Below the pieces are notes generated by a model. It made no database searches and was not told the origin of the DNA. It was given only the letters and a program-made list of their open reading frames with translations. Source: Bacteroides sp. (GTDB taxonomy: Bacteria; Bacteroidota; Bacteroidia; Bacteroidales; Bacteroidaceae). Taken from it: a DNA stretch of 64,000 nt. The DNA lies in the NCBI RefSeq assembly GCF_030151085.1, contig NZ_JASLER010000049.1, positions 1 through 64,000 of the forward strand, read 5' to 3'. Positions 53,021 through 61,373 of the stretch are shown one piece after another. The position numbers and the translations under genes were made by a program. The stretch's first letter is position 1. Every line of letters starts with the position of its first letter.

Positions 53021-55060
53021 ATGACTATGAGACTAAAAAGATTGTTTTTGGGGATAATGCTTCTTGCAGGCATTACGAATGTAGGGGCAATGAATGATGT
53101 CCCGGAGGATGTGTCAGCTTCCGTTTCCTTGAAGATTCCGGGAAACGATGCCCGTAACTATCCGCTTACTATCAAGAAGCAGGCTGATGACACCTATACT
53201 TGCCAGGCTGCTGATAAACTGCCGCTAAGCATCACCCGCCAAGTGGTAGAGAAAGACGGGAATCAGCGAATCACAGTGACCCTGAAAGCCTTGGAGAATG
53301 TTTATTTCAATTATGGAGAGCAGGTAAAGACAGGTTACCGTCATGATGACTGCCAGTTCTATATGCCCGGCTTTTGGTATCGCCGCAACTTGCGCTCACC
53401 TAAAGAAGCCCCTTCATTCCATACTTCGGATAGTTGGCTGATACGTGAAGACCGTCTGAGTACTCCACTCACGGCTGTATTCAGTCCCGCAAACGGCAAG
53501 TCGATGTCCGTTATCCGCATTGATAAATTTGACAAAGAAGCATTGACTACACATAAAGAGGGAGAAGTTATCCTCTCCGGGGAGACTTCCATCGGCTATA
53601 CCGGTTTTGAAAATGTTGATGGAACAACGGTACTCTCTTACGGTTTTCCCTACAAAGAAGCTCCTAAGACATATATCCGCAAACTTACACTGGCCCCTGC
53701 CGTTGAGGCTTACCAATTGCTTCGCAAAGGTGATAGTATTTCCCTTACCTGGGAATTGTCAGAAAGAGCTGCCGCCGACTTCTCGGACTGTGTGCAGCGC
53801 ACTTGGGAGTATTGCTACGATACCAATCGTCCACAGAAAGTAGATACTCCTTATACCATCGACCGCATGAAAGAGGTCATGAGCAACTTCTTTGTAGAAA
53901 GTTATGTAGGCAATACGCCCACCCATTATTATTCAGGTGTGGAATTGAAAACGGCTGACTGTGCCAGTACCGATGTTGCCGAAGTAGGCTTTGTAGGACG
54001 TACTCTGCTCAATGCATTTAATGCTTTGGAGTATGGAGCGCAAAAGAATCGTACAGACTTAGTGATGAATGCCAACAGCATCTTCGATACTTATCTTCAG
54101 AATGGTTTCTCTCCGGCAGGTTTCTTTAATGAAGTGGTTCATTATAATCGTGACTTTAAAGAGACTGTCCATAGTATCCGCCGTCAGTCCGAAGGTGTAT
54201 ATGCGATACTGAATTACTTGAATTACGAAAAGCAGCAGGGTCGTAAGCATCCTGAATGGGAGAAACGCATGAAGAGTATGCTCGATGCTTTCCTACGTTT
54301 GCAGAACCCCGACGGCAGTTTCCCCCGCAAGTTCAAAGATGACTTCTCTATCGTGGATGCAAGTGGTGGTAGTACTCCTTCGGCTACGTTGCCTTTGGTA
54401 ATGGCGTCCAAGTACTTCAAAGACAAACGCTACCTAGCAAGTGCCAAGCGTACCGCCGATTATCTGGAAAAGGAACTGATCTCCAAGTCTGATTATTTCT
54501 CGTCTACGCTTGATGCCAACTGCGAAGATAAAGAGGCTTCACTGTATGCTGCTACTGCCACTTACTATCTGGCTTTGGCCACCAAAGGAGCAGAACGTGC
54601 ACATTATGCCGATTTGTCTAAGAAAGCCGCCTATTTTGCCTTATCATGGTACTATACCTGGGATGTTCCTTTTGCCGAAGGGCAAATGTTGGGCGATATC
54701 GGTTTGAAAACCCGTGGTTGGGGCAATGTATCGGTAGAAAATAATCATATCGACGTGTTTATCTTCGAATTTGCCGACGTTCTGCACTGGCTTGCCAAAC
54801 AGTATAACGAACCTCGCTTCTCCGACTTCTCTGAAGTAATATCTACTTCTATGCGTCAACTCTTGCCTTACGAAGGGCACCTGTGTGGCGTTGCCAAAGT
54901 TGGTTATTACCCCGAAGTAGTGCAACACACCAATTGGGACTACGGCAAAAACGGAAAAGGTTATTACAACAATATCTTCGCTCCGGGGTGGACGGTAGCT
55001 TCCCTTTGGGAACTCTTCACACCCGGACGTGCCGAGCGATACATGGGCGTATCTAAGTGA
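53021..55060 (+). CDS. Secreted unassigned protein, probable alpha-helical toroid
   Basis: A 679-residue protein with a signal peptide (to VGAM, residue 25). Residues about 30-250 look like a beta-sandwich; from about 270 a series of paired helices follows, with 'FLRLQNPDGSFPRKFKDDF', 'LASAKRTADYLEKEL', 'EASLYAATATYYLAL' and 'NHIDVFIFEFADVLHWLAKQY', as in six-hairpin glycosidases. I cannot assign a GH family. The GH43 context suggests it acts on a side group of the same glycan. The first Met (53021) or Met3 (53027) could be the start. 16 bases after the arabinanase. Confidence 0.7.
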   Translation: MTMRLKRLFLGIMLLAGITNVGAMNDVPEDVSASVSLKIPGNDARNYPLTIKKQADDTYTCQAADKLPLSITRQVVEKDGNQRITVTLKALENVYFNYGEQVKTGYRHDDCQFYMPGFWYRRNLRSPKEAPSFHTSDSWLIREDRLSTPLTAVFSPANGKSMSVIRIDKFDKEALTTHKEGEVILSGETSIGYTGFENVDGTTVLSYGFPYKEAPKTYIRKLTLAPAVEAYQLLRKGDSISLTWELSERAAADFSDCVQRTWEYCYDTNRPQKVDTPYTIDRMKEVMSNFFVESYVGNTPTHYYSGVELKTADCASTDVAEVGFVGRTLLNAFNALEYGAQKNRTDLVMNANSIFDTYLQNGFSPAGFFNEVVHYNRDFKETVHSIRRQSEGVYAILNYLNYEKQQGRKHPEWEKRMKSMLDAFLRLQNPDGSFPRKFKDDFSIVDASGGSTPSATLPLVMASKYFKDKRYLASAKRTADYLEKELISKSDYFSSTLDANCEDKEASLYAATATYYLALATKGAERAHYADLSKKAAYFALSWYYTWDVPFAEGQMLGDIGLKTRGWGNVSVENNHIDVFIFEFADVLHWLAKQYNEPRFSDFSEVISTSMRQLLPYEGHLCGVAKVGYYPEVVQHTNWDYGKNGKGYYNNIFAPGWTVASLWELFTPGRAERYMGVSK

Positions 55061-55160
55061 TAAACCGGAACCGGGAGAAGTAACCCCTTCTCCCTTCGAT
55101 CACTAATGCCTCTCATCTGAAACATTTAGGCATATCAACCGGATGTCTACTTCAATACAT

Positions 55161-55226
55161 GCACAAGATGGTATCTTATGTTACACAAGATGCCATCTTG
55201 AGCAGCATGAGATGCCATCTTGTGCA
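55161..55226. repeat. Array of three 22-base dyad-symmetric repeats (array F)
   Basis: Units at 55161, 55183 and 55205 are each close to CAAGATG-CATCTTG around one central base, with conserved ends ACA/TGT-like. The array lies in the 268-base gap between two same-strand genes of the utilisation operon, so it would be transcribed. Confidence 0.87.
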
Positions 55227-55328
55227 ATAGGAGCAATAGCCTTCCTCTTGCAAGGAATAAGTGATAAGCCTGTTACCCCTTAGCCTTTCATGTCTGAAAC
55301 TTAAGTAAACCAAAATATAGAGAACAAT

Positions 55329-56465
55329 ATGAATAAAATGATGACTTTATTAGTCGGAGTGGTACTGCTAGTATCAGCCTGCACCGACAAACCGAGCGGT
55401 GAAACTACTGCTTCGGGCTTGAAACGTACCGACTTCCAAACTGAAGTTGACGGCAAACAAACCGATTTGTTTGTACTGAAGAACAAGAATGGCATGGAAG
55501 TCTGTATCACAAACTTTGGCGGACGTATTGTGTCTGTCATGGTACCGGACAAAGAAGGAGCCATGAAAGATGTAGTGCTTGGCTTCGACTCCATTCAGGA
55601 CTATATCAAATATCCTTCTGATTTCGGCGCATCCATCGGACGTTATGCTAACCGTATCAATCAAGGCAGGATTACGGTCGACGGTGTGGAATATCAGTTG
55701 CCTCAGAATAACTATGGTCACTGCCTCCATGGCGGTCCCCGTGGCTTTCAGTATCAAGTTTTTGATGCCCGTCCTCTCAGCGATCAAGCTTTGGAGTTGA
55801 CTTATCTTTCCAAAGACGGTGAGGAAGGCTTTCCCGGCAATCTGACTTGTAAAGTGATCTTTACTCTGACCGATGATAATGCCATCGACATCCGCTACAG
55901 TGCCGAAACAGACCGTACTACTGTAGTCAACATGACTAACCATTCTTACTTCAACCTCGATGGTAATCCTTCGGGAACTAACTCAGACTATTTGCTTACC
56001 ATTGATGCCGACTCTTATACACCTGTAGACAGTACTTTCATGACTACCGGTGAAATAGCTTCGGTAGAAGGTACTGATATGGATTTCCGTCAGCCCGTTG
56101 CTGTAGGAGCCCGTATCAATAATGATTTTGTACAGTTAAAGTACGGTAAGGGTTATGACCACAACTGGGTTCTTAATACCCGTGGCGACGATTCCCGTCC
56201 ATGTGCTACTCTCGAATCTCCCCTTACGGGTATTGTCCTCGATGTTTACACTAACGAACCGGGAGTTCAGATTTATGCCGGTAACTTCCTCGACGGTACG
56301 CTTACCGGAAAGAAAGGGATCGTGTACAATCACCGTGCTTCTGTGTGTCTCGAAACTCAGAAGTATCCCGATACCCCCAATAAACCGGAGTGGCCGTCAG
56401 CGTTACTAAAACCGGGAGAGAAGTATGATAGTCATTGTATCTATAAATTCTCTGTGAAGAAGTAA
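55329..56465 (+). CDS. galM: Aldose 1-epimerase (mutarotase) lipoprotein
   Basis: A 378-residue enzyme that interconverts alpha and beta anomers of a sugar, probably for released arabinose or galactose. The lipobox is LLVSAC. The family's catalytic histidines and acid are visible: GHCLHGGPRGF (near residue 130), TNHSYFNLDG (near residue 208), and the Glu in CLETQKYPDTPN. It closes the utilisation operon, 268 bases after the toroid protein with array F between, and is followed by array G. Confidence 0.9.
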   Translation: MNKMMTLLVGVVLLVSACTDKPSGETTASGLKRTDFQTEVDGKQTDLFVLKNKNGMEVCITNFGGRIVSVMVPDKEGAMKDVVLGFDSIQDYIKYPSDFGASIGRYANRINQGRITVDGVEYQLPQNNYGHCLHGGPRGFQYQVFDARPLSDQALELTYLSKDGEEGFPGNLTCKVIFTLTDDNAIDIRYSAETDRTTVVNMTNHSYFNLDGNPSGTNSDYLLTIDADSYTPVDSTFMTTGEIASVEGTDMDFRQPVAVGARINNDFVQLKYGKGYDHNWVLNTRGDDSRPCATLESPLTGIVLDVYTNEPGVQIYAGNFLDGTLTGKKGIVYNHRASVCLETQKYPDTPNKPEWPSALLKPGEKYDSHCIYKFSVKK

Positions 56466-56516
56466 GAATGGAGTTGATTGAATAGTCACTCATCTTCTAA
56501 AGATTTCTTTGAAGCA

Positions 56517-56607
56517 AAAAGGGCTACACCATCTGCCTTGTATGGTGTAGCCCTTCCTATGAAATGGTGTAGCCTTGACTACTGGATGGTGTAGCCCTTT
56601 TGACTAT
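56517..56607. repeat. Array of 22-base directional repeats with inverted end (array G)
   Basis: Three direct units begin at 56542, 56564 and 56586 with ATGGTGTAGCC; an inverted copy GGGCTACACCAT starts the array at 56521. Perfect 16-base outer arms are 56517-56532 and 56586-56601. It lies between the ends of the mutarotase and ybeY genes and could serve as a bidirectional terminator. Confidence 0.86.
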
Positions 56608-56611
56608 GCCT

Positions 56612-57028
56612 TTATAGCCTCATTGCCAATGCTTTATTTTCCGCCTCTTCCATGATTTCCCGTTCTCCCGGTCCTTTATCATTAATGCCGCACAAATGAA
56701 GAATGCCGTGGATAATTACCCGGTACAGCTCCCGTTCATAATCATTGCCGGCAAATTGCTCCGCATTGGTGCGCACGGTGTCGAGGCTGATAAAGAGATC
56801 TCCGCTGAGGCGATTTCCTTCGCAATAATCGAAAGTGATGATATCTGTGTAATAATCGTGTTGCAGATATTGGCGGTTCACTTCCAATATCTTCTCGTCC
56901 GAGCAGAAGATATAGGCGATTTCACCGATTCTTTTCCCGTAAGTGGCAGCGACGGATTTAATCCATTCCGTGGTCTCACGTTTCTTGAGGACGGGCATTT
57001 CAACGCCGTCTGTTTGATAACTTATCAT
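56612..57028 (-). CDS. ybeY: rRNA maturation endonuclease YbeY
   Basis: A 138-residue metal-dependent RNase for 16S rRNA 3'-end maturation and ribosome quality control. The motif reads HGILHLCGIND, with His107 and His111 at the usual zinc positions. The third ligand position, usually His in GYDH, is Asp117 here. The residue downstream is the KGPGERE tail. An aspartate could also bind metal, but this departs from the usual motif. It precedes no other gene on this strand except array G. Confidence 0.88.
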   Translation of the reverse strand: MISYQTDGVEMPVLKKRETTEWIKSVAATYGKRIGEIAYIFCSDEKILEVNRQYLQHDYYTDIITFDYCEGNRLSGDLFISLDTVRTNAEQFAGNDYERELYRVIIHGILHLCGINDKGPGEREIMEEAENKALAMRL

Positions 57029-57094
57029 TTTATTTACGATTTTACGATGTACAATTTACGATTGAAATATCACTTTTTAAATTGAGACTATTTC

Positions 57095-58327
57095 TTAGAA
57101 GAAGAACATATAACTAATGATAATGGCGGCAATGATTCCGGAAAGATCAGCTATCAATCCGCAGGTTACCGCATTGCGGGTTTTGGTGATACCTACACTA
57201 CCGAAGTATACAGCAAGAATATAGAATGTAGTATCCGAAGCACCACGTGCCACGCAACTCATACGTCCAACAAATGAATCGGCACCGAATTGCTTCATGG
57301 TATCGATCATCAATCCGTTGGCACCACTACCACTTAGCGATTTCATCAAGGCAGTGGGCAATGCGCCTACGAAGCTGGTATCTACCCCGAACAATCCTAC
57401 TACATAACCAATGCCGTTTACTAATATATCCATCGCTCCCGAAGTGCGGAAAACTGCGATTCCAACGAGGAAAGCAACCAGATAAGGGATAATACGGATA
57501 GCTGTAGTAAAGCCTTCTTTAGCGCCTTCGATAAAGGCATCGTATACATTTATCTTCTTCCACAATCCCCACAGAATGAAGAGCAGAATGATGGAGAATA
57601 GTATGATATTGGCAATCAGTGTTGAGTAGACTCCCATTTGCTCACGGCTTATCTGTGTAAACAGATAGATAAGTGAAGCAAAGAAAAGGCTGATACATCC
57701 GATTAAGATAAGAATAGGTTTATTCAATAAGTTGATTCGTTGGGCAATGCTGACAGCGATAACTCCCACAACGGTCGAAATAGCGGTAGTTATCAGAGTA
57801 GGAATAAAAATATCAGTAGGTTGAGCAGCACCCATCTGTGAACGGTACATCATAATGCTGACGGGGATAAGTATCAATCCCGAAGTATTCAGAACCAGAA
57901 ACATTACCATTGGATTGGTGGCTGTATCTTTCTTTGGGTTGAGCTCCTGAAGTTCCTTCATGGCCTTCAATCCCATTGGAGTAGCTGCATTATCCAATCC
58001 CAGCATATTGGCGGAAAGGTTCATAAAGATAGAACCCATAGCAGGGTGTCCCTTCGGTATTTCGGGAAAGAGGCGGCAGAATACTGGACTTAGCCAACGC
58101 GAAAGCGCATTGATCATGCCGCTGTTTTCGCCGATCTTCATCACACCCAGCCAGAGCGCGAGTATACCGGTTAATCCCAATGATATTTCGAATGCAGTCT
58201 TTGAAGAGTCGAAGGTAGAATTGACAAGTTGCGTAAATATCTCTGTGTCTCCCATGAATAGCAGCCTGCAAAGTGCCACAATGAAAGCAATTACGAAAAA
58301 TGCTACCCAAATGTAATTTAAAACCAT
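57095..58327 (-). CDS. Fused SpmA/SpmB-type nucleoside-gate membrane protein
   Basis: A 410-residue inner-membrane protein with about ten hydrophobic segments. It contains two 'gate' domains: the first with LTGILALWLGVMKIGENSGMI and NMLGLDNAATPMGLKAMKEL, and the second with LVAFLVGIAVFRTSGAM and SGSGANGLMIDTMKQFG. In Firmicutes SpmA and SpmB are separate spore proteins; fused forms are found in non-spore formers. Substrate is unknown, possibly nucleosides or small anions. It has a -7 box upstream and is followed on the same strand by ybeY. Confidence 0.82.
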   Translation of the reverse strand: MVLNYIWVAFFVIAFIVALCRLLFMGDTEIFTQLVNSTFDSSKTAFEISLGLTGILALWLGVMKIGENSGMINALSRWLSPVFCRLFPEIPKGHPAMGSIFMNLSANMLGLDNAATPMGLKAMKELQELNPKKDTATNPMVMFLVLNTSGLILIPVSIMMYRSQMGAAQPTDIFIPTLITTAISTVVGVIAVSIAQRINLLNKPILILIGCISLFFASLIYLFTQISREQMGVYSTLIANIILFSIILLFILWGLWKKINVYDAFIEGAKEGFTTAIRIIPYLVAFLVGIAVFRTSGAMDILVNGIGYVVGLFGVDTSFVGALPTALMKSLSGSGANGLMIDTMKQFGADSFVGRMSCVARGASDTTFYILAVYFGSVGITKTRNAVTCGLIADLSGIIAAIIISYMFFF

Positions 58328-58350
58328 AAAATAATACGTTGATTCTTATG

Positions 58351-58358
58351 CAAAAGTA
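58351..58358 (-). promoter_or_regulatory. Candidate -7 box for the gate protein
   Basis: The minus strand reads TACTTTTG, an exact TAnnTTTG match 24 bases upstream of the start. No clear -33. Confidence 0.5.
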
Positions 58359-58486
58359 GGAATATCTTTCCATTTAGCATGCTAAAGTGGTAAGATTATT
58401 GCATTTATTGAGATACATATCCGTCATTTGGATGGTTTACGTTATTTTCTGGTAGAATAGAATTACTACAATTTCACAGTTTGCCC

Positions 58487-58494
58487 TACTTTTG
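58487..58494 (+). promoter_or_regulatory. Candidate -7 box for the GH5-like / GH51 pair
   Basis: TACTTTTG matches TAnnTTTG and ends 26 bases before the start codon at 58520. It lies inside a longer alternative reading beginning at 58481, which supports the later start. Confidence 0.55.
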
Positions 58495-58519
58495 CCATCG
58501 AACTAAATATGATAATATT

Positions 58520-59581
58520 ATGAATATACGACAATCGTTAATCTGTTTCTGCATGTCGTTCCTGACATGTATTTCCTGCTTTGCCCAAGCCAAAGTGTGG
58601 AGCGTAGAAAAAGCTAAAGCTTGGGGAGAGAAGAACCCTTGGTATTGTGGCGTGAATTATATTCCTGCGAATGCTATTAATTATACAGCGATGTGGGATA
58701 AAACCAGCTTCTCGCCGGACATAATAGACAAAGAAATGCGTCTAATGAAGGAAACTGGTTTGAACTGTGCCCGTGTAGTGATGCAGTACGTAGTTTATGA
58801 AGACGATCCTGCTTACTTCCTTCGTACGTTGGATACTTTCCTGGGCATCTGCGATAAATACGGTGTGAAAGTTATGCCTATCTTCTTCGACGATTGCGCT
58901 TTTGGCGTGAATACAGACCCGGTGGTAGGCAAGCAGTCCGAACCCTTGGAAGGATGGTATGCTTGGGCATGGTCACCGTCGCCGGGCTATTCAATGGTAG
59001 TGGACGAGCGTACTCATGGCAAATTGGAGAAATACGTAAAGGATGTAATGACCCGTTTCAAAGACGATGACCGTATCTTCGTTTGGGATTTATACAACGA
59101 ACCAACCAACACAACGATGCCCGAAAGAAGTTTTCCCCTTCTGCGCAAAGTCTTTACATGGGCACGTGAAGTCAATCCGAAGCAACCTATCACATCGGGC
59201 ATGTGGAACGGCAATAAGGAATTGAATGATTTCCTGTCTGCCAACTCGGACATTATCACTTTCCATATCTATGCTCCAAAAGCTGAAACAGAAAAGGCTA
59301 TGAAGGACTACGTTCGTATGGGTCGCCCGACGATCTGCACCGAATGGATGAACCGCGTAGCCAAATCTACAGTACTTGATATTCTTCCGGTATTTAAAGA
59401 AGGCAATGTGGGATGCATGCTTTGGGGTCTTGTGAATGGCAAGACTCAGACTCATCTTTGCTGGGGACATCGCCCCGAACACTTGCCTTATACCAAAGTA
59501 TGGCAACACGATATTTATAAAGGAGACTTCACTCCATATAAGGTAGAAGAGATTGAATTAATCAAGAAGATGACAAAATAG
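58520..59581 (+). CDS. Secreted GH5-like (clan A) glycoside hydrolase
   Basis: A 353-residue TIM-barrel glycosidase with a signal peptide (to SCFAQ, residue 22). The acid/base Glu193 is in DLYNEPTN and the nucleophile Glu275 in TICTEWMNR, as in clan GH-A enzymes. The 'CGVNYIPANAINYTAMWD' start resembles GH5-type or related families. Its precise activity (a beta-linked backbone or side chain) is undetermined. I use the Met at 58520. It is likely cotranscribed with the GH51 gene 60 bases away. Confidence 0.82.
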   Translation: MNIRQSLICFCMSFLTCISCFAQAKVWSVEKAKAWGEKNPWYCGVNYIPANAINYTAMWDKTSFSPDIIDKEMRLMKETGLNCARVVMQYVVYEDDPAYFLRTLDTFLGICDKYGVKVMPIFFDDCAFGVNTDPVVGKQSEPLEGWYAWAWSPSPGYSMVVDERTHGKLEKYVKDVMTRFKDDDRIFVWDLYNEPTNTTMPERSFPLLRKVFTWAREVNPKQPITSGMWNGNKELNDFLSANSDIITFHIYAPKAETEKAMKDYVRMGRPTICTEWMNRVAKSTVLDILPVFKEGNVGCMLWGLVNGKTQTHLCWGHRPEHLPYTKVWQHDIYKGDFTPYKVEEIELIKKMTK

Positions 59582-59641
59582 CGAGGTATCAAGGTAAGAA
59601 GTTTGTTTCAAGGATAACGTTTTAACAGTAAACTTAGTAAT

Positions 59642-61192
59642 ATGAAGACACTAATAATAGCAACCGCTTTATGTATCTCCGGCTCCTTATGGGCACAGAA
59701 AGACCGGGCTGTGATTTCTATCCAGACTGACCAGCCCAAGCAGGTAATCAGCAAGCACATCTACGGGCACTTTGCCGAGCATTTGGGACGTTGTATCTAC
59801 GACGGCTTTTGGGTAGATCCTTCGATGAACGTGCCCAAAGACGGACGTATCCGCATGGATATTGTAAATGCTCTGCGTGAGATTAACATCCCTAATCTTC
59901 GTTGGCCGGGCGGCTGTTATGCCGACGAATACCAATGGCGTGATGGCATTGGCGACCCTGCCAAACGTCCCACAACCATCAATAGCAACTGGGGCGGCGT
60001 GACCGAAGATAATAGTTTCGGTACCGATGAATTCATGAAACTTTGTAACTTGCTGGGATGCGAACCCTATCTTTCGGCTAATATGGGTACCAGCTCTCCA
60101 AAAGACTTGCGTGACTGGGTTGAGTATCTGAATTTCTCCGGCGATTCATACCTGACTCAACTCCGTGCAGGCAACGGACATAAGGAACCTTACGGCGTAA
60201 GTTTTTTCGGTATCGGAAACGAGAGCTGGGGATGTGGCGGACTTATGACACCCGAGCATTACTCTAATCAATATCGTACCTTCCAGGAATATGCTCGTAA
60301 TTACTCCAATCATCCCATAAAGAAGATTGCCTGTGGTCCTAATAGTGTGGATTATAACTGGATGGAGGTTTGCCTGAAGAACATACCACCGCATACTTTG
60401 TGGGGCATCTCTTTGCACTATTATACCATAGCTACCGGCGACTGGGGCAAGAAAGGCTCTGCTACCGGCTTCGACGAAAAAGAGTACTTCGGCGGAGTTA
60501 AGAATGCCCTCTTTATGGAGACATTGCTAAAGAACTATTCTTCTATCATGGATAAGTACGACCCTAACCGCAACATTGCTTTGGTAGTAGACGAGTGGGG
60601 GATATGGACCGATGTGGAACCCGGCACGAATCCCGGCTTCCTGTTCCAGCAAAACAGTATGCGCGATGCCCTTATTGCTGCTTCTACGCTCAATATCTTC
60701 AATAACTTCTCGTACCGGGTACGTATGGCCAACCTGGCGCAAGCCATCAATGTGCTTCAATCATTGATATTGACTGATAACAGCAAGATGTTGCTTACGC
60801 CTACCTATCATATCTTTAAGATGTTTAAAGCACATCAAGACGCTAATCTGCTACAGTCCAACGTCAGCGCCACCGACTATCAATATGGTACGGAAAGCAT
60901 TCCGGGACTGAACGTTTCAGCCTCAAAAGATGCGGCAGGCAAAATACACATCTCGATTGTGAATCTGAATCCTAAGAAATCGATACCTGCCAATGTCCTG
61001 CTGAATGGTTGCGCCGTAAAACAGGTGAAGGGGGAGATTCTTACTTCCACCTCGTTCAACGACTACAATACATTTGAGAATGCCAACAAGGTATCTACCC
61101 GTGAATTCAAGAATTTCAAGAAGGAGAATGCCAACAGTATCAATCTGGAATTGCCTCCGCTGAGTATTGTAATGCTGGAAGTTCAGGAATGA
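59642..61192 (+). CDS. GH51 alpha-L-arabinofuranosidase
   Basis: A 516-residue secreted enzyme (signal peptide to LWAQ, residue 19) that removes terminal arabinofuranose. The barrel carries the acid/base Glu194 (GNESWGCGG) and the nucleophile Glu318 (VVDEWGIW); 'RWPGGCYADEYQWRDGIG' is the usual N-terminal family mark. A C-terminal beta-sandwich follows. Length is typical. It fits the arabinan reading of the locus. A strong terminator lies just after it. Confidence 0.93.
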   Translation: MKTLIIATALCISGSLWAQKDRAVISIQTDQPKQVISKHIYGHFAEHLGRCIYDGFWVDPSMNVPKDGRIRMDIVNALREINIPNLRWPGGCYADEYQWRDGIGDPAKRPTTINSNWGGVTEDNSFGTDEFMKLCNLLGCEPYLSANMGTSSPKDLRDWVEYLNFSGDSYLTQLRAGNGHKEPYGVSFFGIGNESWGCGGLMTPEHYSNQYRTFQEYARNYSNHPIKKIACGPNSVDYNWMEVCLKNIPPHTLWGISLHYYTIATGDWGKKGSATGFDEKEYFGGVKNALFMETLLKNYSSIMDKYDPNRNIALVVDEWGIWTDVEPGTNPGFLFQQNSMRDALIAASTLNIFNNFSYRVRMANLAQAINVLQSLILTDNSKMLLTPTYHIFKMFKAHQDANLLQSNVSATDYQYGTESIPGLNVSASKDAAGKIHISIVNLNPKKSIPANVLLNGCAVKQVKGEILTSTSFNDYNTFENANKVSTREFKNFKKENANSINLELPPLSIVMLEVQE

Positions 61193-61218
61193 TAGCAAGC
61201 TTGCCTATTACATAAACG

Positions 61219-61254
61219 ACACCCCGTACAGACTATCTGTACGGGGTGTTTTTT
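61219..61254 (+). terminator. Intrinsic terminator after GH51
   Basis: Arms ACACCCCGTACAG (61219-61231) and CTGTACGGGGTGT (61237-61249), then TTTTTT. Strong hairpin with T-run. Array E starts 9 bases after it. Confidence 0.9.
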
Positions 61255-61262
61255 GATCGTTT

Positions 61263-61350
61263 GTTGGAAGTATACATCCAGTGCATTGGATCTATATATC
61301 CAGCGTACTGCATGTATATATCCAGCACGCTGCATCTATATATGCGAGAA
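61263..61350. repeat. Array of four 22-base repeats (array E)
   Basis: Units at 61263, 61285, 61307 and 61329 share the TATATATCC core with array B at 15891. The arm pairs TGGAT/ATCCA in the second unit are fully complementary; in others they differ by one base. It lies between convergent GH51 and HTCS 2. Confidence 0.88.
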
Positions 61351-61373
61351 CTCCGTTATATATCCTTCTGTTT

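Noticed and set aside
57095..58327. Evidence for sporulation
   Set aside because: SpmA/SpmB-like fused proteins are found in non-spore-forming Bacteroidetes; no other spore gene is present.
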